DNA of 64,000 nucleotides from Latrodectus hesperus (Eukaryota; Arthropoda; Arachnida; Araneae; Theridiidae): contig JAJQOW010000014.1 in NCBI GenBank assembly GCA_037975125.1, positions 21,824,809 through 21,888,808 on the forward strand. Reading direction: 5' to 3'. The notes beneath the pieces were generated by a model, which ran no database searches, was not told the DNA's origin, and saw only the letters and a list, made by a program, of their open reading frames with translations. Shown one piece after another: positions 42,657 to 56,700 of this stretch (position 1 is its first letter; every line of letters begins with the position of its first letter). Position numbers and translations under genes: made by a program.

Positions 42657-43847
42657 CCATATGCCATGATGGATGATGCCCATGGATATTGATTAATAGC
42701 AGGGTTATATTTATAAGTTAAAAAGATAGTGTAAAATTAAGAAATTTCGATTTCAATTAAATATACAGTTTTTCTAATTAGAGAAATACTTTTTCCAAGT
42801 AGATACATTCTAAGATTTATTCGAGCTCTGTGTTCTTTGTGTAAAAGAAAAATCTGTTATAATTTGTAAGAATTTACAATAAAAATTATAATGAGGAATA
42901 AATTAAATTCATGTTGTGAGATTCTGAATTATGTTTCATTTAAAAAAATTCAAATTTAGGAATATTTTATACATTGAAGTATTAAAGAATTTATTAATAA
43001 GCAGTTAAGATCATAGGGAAACAAATTGTGCAAATACACATTATTTAAGAATTTTTAACTAAAAAAAAGCAATTGACAATAAACAAAATTGAATCTAGTT
43101 TAATCCATTGTAATTTTTTTTTAAAAAAAATAAGTAAATAAAAATCAGTCTAGACTTAAATGTTGAACTTCCGTATCATAAAGCAGGAAATTCCTAAAAA
43201 TTGAATAAAAATATAAAAACAAATTGTTAAAATTTCATTCAAGTGATTTTCAATGCTCAGTCATTAAAATTCACCATACACCTCATTTCCTCAAAAAACC
43301 AGTTTTGTCACCCCATGAAAGCTTCCTTTCACTCCACAGAATTTCCAAGATGGCCAAAGTGAACATATTTCTTGGAATAACTTTCAAAAAGACGTTATTT
43401 GATAGCGCTTTTCAGAACAAGTTATTTCCTTAGAACATAACGTCGATAATTAGTTATCAAAAAGTAACCGCTTTTGCCATCTCTATCTTGAACATAATTG
43501 GACAATAATGATTATTGTTAAAATAAGTCAACAGAGTCATAGTGCCACCTGTTATTTATTTTATGAAACATAAATGATAGTTCTTTCAAAACTTTATTGC
43601 TAGCTTTTCTGATGAAAAATATTTTTTATCAGATTATCCGCAGCTGTGCATAATACACACAAGGAAATTCGGAATTTTTTTAACACATTATCTGCAGATT
43701 ATATACAGTAAAATACAGTATATTATATATTTACCTTGATTGCCTATGAGTAGATTGTGTCACAATGCTGGTTTTTATTCATTGATATCATTTATAAATT
43801 GAAAATTAGTACTACAGAATGAAATAAAAAAGATTGAGAAATAAAAT

Positions 43848-43853
43848 TTTATT
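43848..43853 (-). terminator. Candidate eIF3g poly(A) signal
   Basis: AATAAA on the minus strand about 165 bases beyond the stop codon. It is the first convincing signal downstream of the coding end. It lies outside the outer end of nest 2 (43719), so the gene's 3' end is about 130 bp from the nest. Confidence 0.6.
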
Positions 43854-44018
43854 TCATATAAATATAGTCTACACTGAATAACAGAATACAGGCAAAATGT
43901 CAAATAAGAAACCTATTTCTTTTTTGTTAGTTTTATGAATTTTTAAAAAATATTTTCAATTAAGTCAAGAATAAAAACAAGTTTGACTTTTATACAAGAA
44001 AACTGTTTTTAAATCCAT

Positions 44019-44037
44019 TTAATTTGTTCCAGAAGGC
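44019..44037 (-). CDS. eIF3g: eIF3g terminal coding exon
   Basis: After acceptor TTTTTTTCAG, one base completes the Lys codon, then PSGTN and a TAA stop at 44019-44021. The animal family ends in a similar short tail after WAKP. Confidence 0.88.
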
Positions 44038-46197
44038 CTGAAAAAAAGAAACGATTTTAATAAATTTTTCTTTTATCAACAATAGAATGAATAAAGTAGT
44101 GACATTGACTTTTAAAGTTATATTATTAGTATATAAAATTAAGATAAGAACTTGAGAAATAAATGAGAATACATACTTAGCCCATTCAACACTTAAAATA
44201 AGATTATCATATCCGAAACCATCAACACTTTGTATAGCACGTGCAGCATCATCTCGCCGATGATAGCTAATGAAAGCAAATCCCTATTGGAAAAAAAAAA
44301 ACAGTACAGTTTTAATAACACTTTATTCTTTTAGTATTACATACCAATGAAGACTATTTAATATAAACAAACTAATCAAGATGTTTAATTAAAATATTTT
44401 GCATTTCAATAGTTAAAACTCTCAAAATTAAAAAAAAATGATTATTTAAAGTGTGATAAAAAAAATAAAGTCCTTCATAGTCACACAAGTTATAAAAAAA
44501 TCCTTTAATACCATAAAATAGTTATTCCTGTAAATATTTTTTTAACAAAATTTGAGATGATTTAATGAAAAATTTATATTTTTACATTAATTTTGCCTTG
44601 AAATGTATTGTGTGGTTTGTTTCTCAATGGTTATTATTTGCACACAAGAATCAGTTAAAATAGGACGTTTAACTTAAAAGTTGATTCTGAATTACTGCAA
44701 AAAAGACAGAAGTCAGAATTACTATTGAACTGAAGGACAGAGTGCTGATCAGAGGTTGCCAACTTAGTTTGAAATGCCTTTGATATTTAATACATAGAAA
44801 ATTATTAATATAACTTAGAATAAATAATACCACAGATACACACTTAAAATTATGTAAGTTATAAAGGACAAAATTGTTAAATAAATAACTTAAGGCACTT
44901 ATTTATAAAAATAATAGAAAATTATACAAAAAAAAGATTATTCAAACATATTTAAAGTTACCATAAGCAAAACTGCAAATCTATTAACTTAAAAAATGTA
45001 AACATTTGCATATTGTTTGCAGACTAAATAAACAGAAATGTGTGGCTAAATTATCAACAAAATACTATAGCCATTAAAATGTTTAGGATTTAATGATTTA
45101 TATATAACTAACAATAGGAAACTTTATCATATAAAATTTCAAATGCATTATTTACACTGAGTTCATGAATCAAATACAATAGCTTTTTTTATATTTTCAT
45201 TCATACCGATTTTTTCAAACAACCATTTTGATAATAATGTGCATTAGTACCTTATTTCATTTCTACAGTAATTGTGGCCAATATTTTCAACACAAAATAA
45301 ACAATTTTAACAATTCATAACAAAATTTAGACTTCTAATTTTATTTAAAAATAAGTAAGCACAATACAATATAAATAACATTTTAAGTAGATAAACATAA
45401 ATGCTGAATTCCATTAAATGCAAAAAAAGTTTACAGGCTAATAATTTAATTTTTATTCAATATAAAAAAAGTTATTTTTTAGTAAGGAAAGTAAAAAAGA
45501 ATGTCAAACAATAATACAGTAGTTAATAGATATGATTGTGTGTGTATATATAATTTATAATAAGAACAGTCAACATACCTTTGATTGACCAGTTGACTTG
45601 TCTTTAGCTAAGTATATGCGAGCAATAGTGCCAAAAGGTCGGAATAATTCTTGTAAATCTGAATCCCTAACATCTTCTGATAAATTGGTTACTCTAATAG
45701 TTGGTGTCTCATCTATGAATTAAACATTACATTAATAACAATGAACATCTTAATCAATTCTGACAGATTTCATAAAGGTTTTCGTTTTAAATATTAAAAT
45801 GAAAGCAAATAATTTTCACAACATTGAGGTAATAGAACTTAGAGACTAAATTTAAAATATGTTTAACAAGACTGAAAAGAAAGAATATAATTAAGATATA
45901 AACAAAAATGAGAATATTTAATTAAAATTATACCTCTTCTAGATGGAGTCATAGATTCACCACGCCTGTTGGCACCTTCACGCATACTTGGAGGAACATA
46001 CTTTCCAGCTTTAACTTTTTCCTCTACTTGTGGATTAGGCGTTGTTGCTGAAACATTACATACACTATATGTAAGATAGAATTATTGCTGTGCATATTTA
46101 AAAGTATTTTTATAAAATACTTTAAAACAGGAATTTTAGATTTCTTTGATTTAGATTAAAATTTAGACATTTCTATTATCTATTTGAAGGAAATTCT

Positions 46198-46282
<85 letters not shown>

Positions 46283-47698
46283 TAATAATATACACTGGTG
46301 AAATCCCAACATGAAAAAGGAATTGTACAAACAAAATTTGCAGGGATATGTGAAAGATGAAGCTTATTAAAAATTTCACAACTCGTGAATCTGATTGGCA
46401 CCATATATTTAGCTGTCCACTAAATATACAAATTTTATTATTTCAAATAAGAGAAATAACTTGTGTGAGTTAGCATCAAAACTAGACGTGATAAGATTTA
46501 AGTTAAAAATTTTTGAGATGAAATCTCAAACAACATTGACACAATAAACCCGATCAAAAGTATGGTATGAGGACATATTGCATATGACAGCAAGATCAAT
46601 CTTATCACACCATATATACTGATAATAAATATTTACCTTGAATGAGTAACTATTGCTGAATGGTCATTTTTTTGCACAAGGCTAAATCAGGATTTACTGT
46701 TTAAAATGAATTTTGAACCCATGAACTGGTGAATGTAAGACCAGAGCATTAAACATTTAAGTGCCATCACTGCTGGGGGAGATACTGAACTGCTGTTGCC
46801 ATTACTGAGTTATGTTTAGGGATAAATTTCCTGGTAGGATAAATCTTCCATACATCACTTTGTTAGTCAAAGTTTTCTACGAATATCAATATGTTACTTT
46901 GATTTGCTGTGTGTATGTGAATCACTAAATCTTTCTCTCACCAGGAATGTATAAAACATAATTAGATGACAAAATCTCTCTCAATGTTACCTATAACCTA
47001 CCCGGGCGGTTGCTGATTTGACACCAAAGAAGAATATATGCAGTTTAGAAGAATCATTTACAGGTTATAGGACTATATCCCATATTATATAAACGTAAAT
47101 ATGATATTGTCGAAGTATATACATATGCAGGTATGTATATACCTCTACATATCATACATGCAATTAGTATGATTACCTTCAAAATCAAACAATTATAGCA
47201 GTTAATATAGAATAATATTTTAAAAATGATTCTTCACAGCTTATTATCACATACAATCCTGATACTTAAATTATAAATGTCACCTTTATAAGCTTTACAT
47301 GACATTCATTAGCATTAATTCACTTCACTTCAGTGTTGGGTTTGGTTTGCTTTTGCTCAACAGTTTTTTTTAAATATAAAGGCTAATTTTAATATAATCT
47401 ATGAGAAATTTATTTCAGGAAAACTGGATATTAAGAAACTAATTTGTTCAAACACATATTAATAAGTTGTGATAAAATAGAAAAGAAATAAATTATATTT
47501 TTAAAAGTCATCAATTAATACAACATATTTCTTTACTATTATGAATATAATTTTCTCTCATTTAGGTGAATCAGAAAATGAATTATAAATATAAATTAAC
47601 ATCTCCAATATCTAAAAGAAAACTAAAAGATTTATGCAGAGTGAAATTACTGCAAATGATAAATTTGTACAAGAGTTTGGAGTTATATAATAGTTTTC

Positions 47699-47784
<86 letters not shown>

Positions 47785-50700
47785 TGGATATTTTATTTCA
47801 TATCTAGCTAGTAAATGTTAACTTAATTTTTTCACATAACATAATCAAAAATTTTAACAAATTAAAATATATTAGGCAAAATCAGTTATAAAACAGAAAA
47901 AATAAATTATGTACTATATATATATATATTATCAGTATTTAATAAAATATTATAAGTTATCATGAAAATTAAGTTTTCAGATATTTAAAATTATGTCAAA
48001 TACAAGATTTCATATTTTTCTAATGTTAAATCTAAGAAAAGACAATTTGATTTAAAACCTAAAAAATATAAAGTTTTTAAAGTTTATGTAAACAAGCTTT
48101 TTTATAGTTTTGGAGATCAAAATCTATAAAGTAAAAATTATGATGCAGTGTTAACAACAAAATAACCAAATATTACAATGTTTATGTTACAAATTTTTAA
48201 TAGATTTAAAAAGTGCATTTAATTAAGAATTTAGCATGGTTTGATAGCAAACAGAATCTGATTGAATTAATAAGCAATTCTAATTAAGAAAATAAAAAAC
48301 AAATACATTTCAATCTTTTTGCAACTATACAGAAAGTAATTCTCCAAAATACCAAATGCATATCTTAATTCAGTAAAAGAGAAAATATATTCAACACTGC
48401 AAACCTTCAAAAGCCATTCAGTCATATTTTTACCTGGTTTTGGTTCTTCCTTTAATAAATCTGGCAAGGTTCCCAACTTATCCTTGTATGGACACTGTGT
48501 GGTCCAATGATCATCTTTACAGATACGACATTTAACCATTTTTTGACCTTTTAGTTTAGCTAATGGATCTTCCTCTTGTCCTTTTTCTTCCTTTGGGTAA
48601 AAATTAGAATTAATTAGAAAAATTTTCAATTACAAAAAATCTCAGATTAAAATAAATTTCTTTTATAATAAAAAATTTTCCATCAATAACTTGACAAATT
48701 GCAACTTTTCTAATTTACACATTAACTATTATAATATATTACAAGATAAATATATGTATTTTTCTCAGATTTCTAATTCGATTTTAATTTCATCATATAA
48801 ATATTTTCCTAAAAGTTTTGCAATCGATTTAGGAGTTATCTGAGATTGTAAACAAGAATTCGGTCAATGGGTAGTTATACAGAACTTAGTAAAAGGATTA
48901 AAATGAGTCTCTTTTGGTTTAAATAAACCAAAAGAGCACTTGACTTTTTTTAATATTTACTTACTTCTTTATTTGACAGGAATTGCATAAATATTTCTTC
49001 ACAAACAATAGTATTTGAAGGATTTGGGCCTGGAGGATCATTTGCTGCTGCACCAAATTTTTTCCATGCCTAAAAATAATTGACATTAAATGAAAGAATT
49101 TGAATTAAATGATAAGACAGTTTAATAACATTTTATTTTATGACAAAAATAAGTAATAATAAAACTTACTTTTCGAACTGCAATTGATTTTGAAACCATT
49201 TTTCTTTCAATTTTATAATAGCGGACAATCTAGAATTAAAATGTATTGTATTAAGTCTAATGGGAAGTTCTGACTATTTCTATGATAAAAATTTTTTACA
49301 CATATGCACATGTACAGCTCTCTATTTTTAATGTATATACACTAATAAAGAATTAACTGAAATAAAGTTTATGCTAATCTTAAGTGGGGAGGGATGACAG
49401 AGCTACTGATAAGTTTCATTCAGGCTATTGTATTTTTTACAAATTTTAACAAAAAAGAAATGCCACAGAAGCACATGGAAATTAATTTAAAGTGTTTTAG
49501 AGAAGGTAGGGTTTCTGAGAGGACACACAGAAGAGGTTACCAAAAATTTGAAACATTCACCACCTTTGGTTGATGAAAATGTTAAAACATGTTAGAGTAA
49601 TATCCCTTTTCTGACAACATCAGATATTGCAGAAAGGGGTAATTTAATAAAAGCATTTTGAACCATATTTGGAAGATATGATTCTTGAGGAAATATTCAA
49701 GATGAATAATACATAGATTTAATCAGAAAAATTTGCATGATTGACATGTCCCATATAAATTTTTGCTTTCTCAGAATATAATTGAGCTCTTCTTGAACCA
49801 GATGATGATTGGGGATGAAAAATGGATTATTTAAAAAAACATTGTAAGGAAACAGATATATTATAAACACGGAATATGTAGCAACTTTACTTCTAAGCCA
49901 AATTTAACTCTGAATAAGAGAATGTTGTATATATGATGGACATTTGAGGACCAATATATTATGAGCTTTTAAATCCAAACAGAAAGTTCAGTTCGGAGAA
50001 GTATAGTCAGCAACTGGATAATTTAAAGACAGCAGTCCAAAAAAAAAAAGAGTTCATCAAAAATTGCAGATATAGGCTGGGAAATTCTGTTACATCTAGT
50101 ATACTCCTCAGACTTATCACCCTCCAATATTCATTTGTTTTTGTCTTTACATTTTTTGAAAGGCAAAAAATTCAAAAATAAAGTAGACATCAAACAAGCA
50201 TTGGTTCAATTTTTTGCATCATAAGATGAAATATTTTTCAAAAATAGGATACACAAATCACCACTAAGCTAGCAAGACATCATTAATAATAAAAGGAATA
50301 ATATTATTGAATAAAGTTTCTTGACAGTAAGAAAAATTTGTATTTTGTTTTCGTTCAAAAAACGTACAGACCTTTCCGGTAGACCCTATATTATGGATTT
50401 TGAAATAAAAGTGCTTAATTAATCTGTTTAAGATATAGCATGATAATCTCAAAGTCTGGCAACAATTTAAGAGATTTCTTTATGGCTAAAAGAAATGACA
50501 ATAAATAAAATTAGCATACATAATTTTATACCTTAATTTTTTTTCCATCTTCATTGTATTTATACTCAGTTACAACTTTTTTGTCTCCTGTAATTACTTC
50601 TCCTGCTGGTTGCAAATCCTCTGAAATAAATTTCAAAAAACTTAGTTAATTCTGTCAATCACTTCACTATTAACAAATAAATTAAAACAGATGCCAAGGT

Positions 50701-53700
50701 TCAAAAAACTAAATTTATTCTTTGGTATCTAAAAACAAGATAATTTAGGCATAATATAAATTTTTGGAGTAATTTAGATTAAATGCATGTGAATATAATG
50801 AATAAGGAACATGTTATGTAATTGCAATTTATGCACTTTTTATGTATTAGAAGATGAAATGTAACTAACAGCTCTTATCAACATCACTACCTTAAAACTG
50901 ATTAAAACTTATTTTAAAAAAATAAATAATTCAAATAGAAAATTGCATGTAAAGGATCATTGTAAATAAAGGGAATATTTAAAATATAATTTTAAATTAA
51001 TAAGGAGGTTCACTTACATTTCCTTAAAAAAGATAGAGTTTTATCAAAAAATTTATTCTCAATTAGTTTAAAGGTATAGGAAATATTTACACTTGCTAGA
51101 TTATTATTTGAATTCATAAATGTAAAATTAATTTTGAAAAAACTGTATTTAAATTCCTGGCTGGAAATCTAAACATGTATTACCATTCATATTGTTATTT
51201 CAAAAGCATTTTCAAAGTGATTAACAGCACACAGATTTAACTATTTTTATCTTATCTCATATGATTAAAATAGTTTTTCTCATTGTTATTCAATCCAGTT
51301 TCATGAAATACAAAAGTGATCACACACACAAATTAACACAAGTTAAATTCAATTTACTAAATTCTAACGATCACAATATTCAATGAAAGGCGGATCAAAT
51401 GGAATTGTAACTTAACTGCCATCAATTTCAAATTGAATTATACCCTTTAAAGTTTAGCACATTATTTTTGGCATATTTTTAAACTTAAAACCACATTATT
51501 TTTCATTCTATCAAGTTTGAAACTGTTGTAGATAAGAATGAAATTGGATGTAAATTGGTTGAGCTTTTGTGGTAACAGTTATTGTAAATTAATTACAGTT
51601 GAAAAAAAAATCCCTTGTTATTTTTCAGAATAAAATGATTTTACAAAATTATACTAATACCTAAATAACCTTTAGTTGGCATAATTAGAAATTTAAAATT
51701 AAAAATTTGTAAGTAGAAGAAGCAGAGATTTGCAATTCCTCTTATTCTGACATTTACAATACAATTACTGTTCTGAAATAAATCTACAGCAAAATCAATT
51801 ATTCAAAACACAAGAAATGTGAAGGAATCAGATTTAATGTTATCTTTTATCATTTTTTATATACAAGAGCTGATTTGACAATAATGTAAAATTCTACTTA
51901 AAGCCTTAAAAACATTCATATGTGAGGAAGAAGTCAAATCTAAGAACTACTGAGTTCAAGAACTTAGGGCTGACCATTCAGCCTATCAATTTGGAGAACA
52001 AAATGATAAAATCTAAAAAATTGAAAAAGAACAAAATATACCAAACTATATCATTTCACAAAAAAAAAACCCTACCTTTGATCTCCACATGCACCTTCTT
52101 ATATTTTAATCATTAAGGGTTCTACTTATTGCTAATAACAAGCTTTTGTTTTAAGGACAGTCATAATAATTCACATTTAAAAATTTTTTAAATGAAAATC
52201 AGTCATTGAGTAATCTTCATTTCCAAAGAAAAAACTTAAAAGATGAACTGGAGAAAAGTATGAATGTAATTTTCACATGGGATAGAAAGAAACTCAAATT
52301 GATATTGTATGGTTCTATTATTCATACTATTTTGTGTGAATTTCAGGACCAACAGAAATATTCTGAAAAAGAATACAGCAGAAAACTTCCTTATCTTATA
52401 ATAATAAACCTTATTTATTTTTACCGAGACAAAAATTTTCGGTAAACGAAATATAAAAATTCAATACTTATGTAAAACCCCATCAAGCTGAAAGGTAGGA
52501 AAAATTCTGCTAATTGAAATTAAATTGTTTCATACTATTCTTTAGTACATATTTAATAAGAACTAAAAAAAACTTTTAATTTTAAAAAATATTGAAATAA
52601 GTGTTTTAGAACATGAAAAGACATTTGCTGCAGTTTATTTGCTAAAATGGCTAAACATAAAAAAGATTTAATAAATTATTTAAACAAAACAACTATTTAA
52701 GTGGAAAATTTAAATGAATAATTGGCAGCAAAACAATCACATTCAGTTCTGTAATATGTAGGACCCATATGCTTATCATTTTGTGATTTAAAAGGAGAGA
52801 AAAAACTTTTAAACCTGAATACAAATGATTTATCTAAGTCATGATCATGTTTTTGATATAAGTTTTTGACTGTTAGCAAAAAAGTGTTGTTAGGCATTTT
52901 TTTTCCTGAACTTTACACATATAAAATTTTTTTTAAATTTTTCTTAAGAAAATCAATATAACTACTTATCATATAGCTTTCATATGAAGTTAAAAGCTTT
53001 CATTACCTTTAGTTATGGTTTTTTTTTCGTTACATTTATCAAGGCTTTTCTTCGTATATATTATAATACACATTCACGTACTTGGCAATTGACATTGTAA
53101 AACAAAACATGAATGTCTTTTAAAATGCAAAACATATTTAAATCATAAAGCTATCAAAAATATTAAAAATAATTAGAATTTTCAAGTTACCATAATAATT
53201 TGAGACAATCTAATAGGTGTCATTTTATACTCCTTATCAACTATAATACTTACGAAAAAGCTATTTGAAAATTATTTTTTTTCGTATGAATTGTGTAAAA
53301 ATTAGCAAATTTTATTTAGTTTAATACTGTAAATAATAAGAAAGCAAAACAAGTTAATTTTAAAATGTTAATATTTTAAAAGAGAAAATATTGGATTATA
53401 AATATACATATTTCATTTTCTGCTTGAAAAAGAAAATCACAACTGACTAATCATGAAAGTTAAATATAAAATTAAACTAGATTAACTTTATTTTGATGAC
53501 AAAATAACCATGCATTTTAAGTTTTGATTATGACACAGTAAATCAAAATACAATTCCTTTAAATGTTCCTAAAACTATTGACAAAATATTAACTGTTTAT
53601 TTCAGCATTTTATTTATAAACCAACATAATACTTGATTGAAATACAATAACTCATGCTATATGCATATATACAAACAGTAGCATATAAAAAATGAGAATT

Positions 53701-56700
53701 ACTGTTTTACATAATGACAGAACTTTTAATCCAAAAAATTAAGTGCAGGAGACTTTTGTGATTTCATTACAGGACATTTGTGTGTAGAACAGGTTCCCCA
53801 GGTTTGCCAACCAGAAGGTTTTTACCAATGATTGAAATGTTAATACTATCTGGACAATCTTGTTTAAAAATGGATGAATGTAAAGCAAGAAAAATTGATG
53901 AATGGCATAATGGCCTCATCTTGTATTCACTGGCTGGATGCTTTTTGTAAAGTACCCAAATTACCCATTTTTTTCCTGGCTGTAGTTCTTTTTTATATTT
54001 CTTTCTCCCATTTGATTGCATCCAGTATTATTCCCCTTTTCTCCCTCCACGTAGTAAATGGCCCTAGGGCAGGACTTATGGAAAGCCTGTTCCAAAGAGA
54101 GCGAAGCAACAAGATTAAAGAAACACAGGAGTTGGAGATGGCAGAAGCAGTTACAAAAAAATGCCAAGGCGAGAACCTGTATCCGACACCGTACAGATCC
54201 TAAAGACTGAAAAATCACAAAGTAATCAAATCTTATAAACTCTCAGACTGGAGAAGAAGATATACACTCTTATAACATGAGTCTAAATTATGAAAGTCAT
54301 GCTAAAGGAATGAATTAACATTTTTGAAGTCCTCAAAGCAGCTTAGTGATAGAACTTTCCCTTGTAAATCAATGTTTTTCATTCCAGCCAATAGATGTTT
54401 TGTGATACCACTTACTTTATTGATTAGTGTAAATTATAAATACCCCATGGGTACTTAACTATGCTGTTAGTAAAGTTTAAATATTTTAAATAACATAAGT
54501 AAAAAATTAGTATGTATGTATGCAAATGGATTGGTAACTTTGTGATTAAACTAATTACTGTTTAAAATTTTCAATTACAAAAATAAAGCCAGTCCCTGCA
54601 TCTATTTTCAGATTTGAGTTTGTGAAGGAAAAAAAAAATAAATATACAACAAAGTTAAAAAAAATAATACATTGAAAATCAAAAGATTATTTGTAGTAAC
54701 TATATGTGATAACAGTACTTAACTATACAACACTCAAGATAGTGTTAATATTTTAGTTATTCACAGCATTGATTTCATATAGATTCAACCAAATATTTCT
54801 ACAGATAAACCACCAATTTTTGAAATTCCTATACCATCTAAAATTCTAGATTCACCAAAACATTTAACCTTGTTTGTCCTTTTAAATAACTTAAAATGTT
54901 TCAGGAATTATAATGCTCAAATGATGGGACAACAAATTTTTTTTAGAACAAATAAAAACAATTCTTTTAAAAAATGCAAAACTAGGAAAATAAAAATCAG
55001 ATTCTGTATTTAAGATATTTAAAAACGTTAACATTTAAAAAAAATTACCTATACAGGTAACCCTCCTATAACACGGTAGTTAGGTTCCTAGAAAATGCTG
55101 TGTTGTGTGAAATCGTGTTGTATGAGACCCAGAACTAGTACAAAAAGGGGGGTTACGTTCCAAAACCTTATTAAAAACAAATTTTTTTAAATTCAACATA
55201 AACAACTTAATTTTTATTAAATAATAAATGTATATCCAACACAAAGTAAGAAAAAAATATTTTAATCTAAAGCAATCCTAATTTAATGAATTTATTTGTC
55301 GTCACTGCTCAGTACAATCAACCGAGAACGTCTTTTGGGTGGAACGATATCGCCCTCAATTTCAGAACTTTTTTCTCTATTTAAAGTTTTTGTATGTTTT
55401 CCCCTCTTAAAAAAATCTGTAATCGAACTTTGCTAACTAGTTCTTACTAGGTCATTATAAATTTCGCGGTATGGAGTTAAACAGTTTTGCAGCTCCCTTT
55501 TGAATTTTTGACTTCTTTCCGTGGAAGGGTCTGTTTTCAAGAAAAATGACTCGAGATTTTCCGCTAAGCATAGGCCTTCTTGTAATTCTTTTAATGTTAA
55601 ATTCTTAACTGTACAATCTTCATCAGAGCTAGCGTTTTCAAAATCTATTTGATTTACATCCAGGGATGCTATTTCCATTAAATCCGCTTCGTCAATTTCT
55701 TCTTCCACTAATAATTCTTGAATTTCTTCAGTAGCCAAATCCACAAAACCTTTGCCTCCGATTGATTTAGTGACTTTTAATATGGCACCAATTTTGTTTT
55801 CTGATGTTTCACGCATGTTTTCTGTTTCAACTGAAGAGAGCCATATCTTCTTCCAACATGCATTTAAGGTTGATGTTTTTATTTCTTTCAGCGACAAAGA
55901 TATGATTTCGATACAGTGCTTGATTGAAAATTTCTTCCAAGCTTCCATTACGCTAATTGATTTCGAATTGGTTGCACCTAAAATCCACCGTAAGGATCTT
56001 CTTATATAATACGTTTTAAAGGTATAAATAATACCTTGATCCAATGGTTGGAGCAACGAAGTAGTGTTAAAGCGAAAATAGCAAACCCTAAGCATCATAA
56101 AATAGTTTCGACTATTAATGGTTTAAACGTTGCCGTTCTCATTATTTAATGACTCACAAAATAATCTTATGGTCTAAATCCAACATTTGGCAAAAAATCC
56201 TGAAAAATTTGCTTTAAATTCCTTTATTTCGCAAGGCAATTAGCAAAAAACTTCATAGAAATACATTACTGTCGCTAAGATTTGGACAGCGGAAATCTCA
56301 TACGTCGGCCTGGGTAATTAAGGGGCGTCACCCAGACGGAAGAAAAGACGCCGAGAGTCGCCGCTAATCTAGAAAAGCATGAACATGTTTCCGCCGACCG
56401 ATAACAAGCTCTAACATTGGAACAAAACCGTGTTATAGGATGACGTGTTGTAGGAATTTTCCCGCAATTTACGAATCGTGTTATAGCGAAACCGTGTTAT
56501 AGGAGGGTTACCTGTACTTTCATTTTCATTTTGTAGTGTTGCCAAGATATAAAGTAACAATTTTCTGCTCTTGTGAAATGGCCTTTGTGTGTGTATATGT
56601 ATATATGTGCACACTCACATAAAATTTTATACAACATTTAGGATAATACTCATTCACGAAATATTCAGCGATTCACATAATTTCTTTGTAGTATAGTTTT

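Larger units (their letters stand above)
37750..43485. mobile_element. hAT-like element with an 8-bp duplication, split by an inner hAT
   Basis: The left end TAAAGATGG and the right end TAGAGATGG (reverse strand) are followed by related TAACTAAT..AATAACG blocks. The flanks TCTTAAAC (37742-37749) and TCTTGAAC (43486-43493) match at 7 of 8. Without the inner hAT copy it would be about 3.3 kb. No transposase of its own was recognised. Confidence 0.6.
30524..43719. mobile_element. Outer inverted-repeat pair bounding nest 2
   Basis: The left end reads CCGTATTTTCCCGTATATAA and the right end, on the other strand, CTGTATTTTACTGTATATAA. Both continue with similar AATC(C/T)GCA and GCATAATCCGC-like blocks for about 100 bp. 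Sequence of this element not explained by inner insertions amounts to only about 1.5 kb, so it looks non-autonomous. The terminal style is like Tigger/pogo elements. Pairing over 13 kb is inferred from terminal similarity. Confidence 0.6.
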
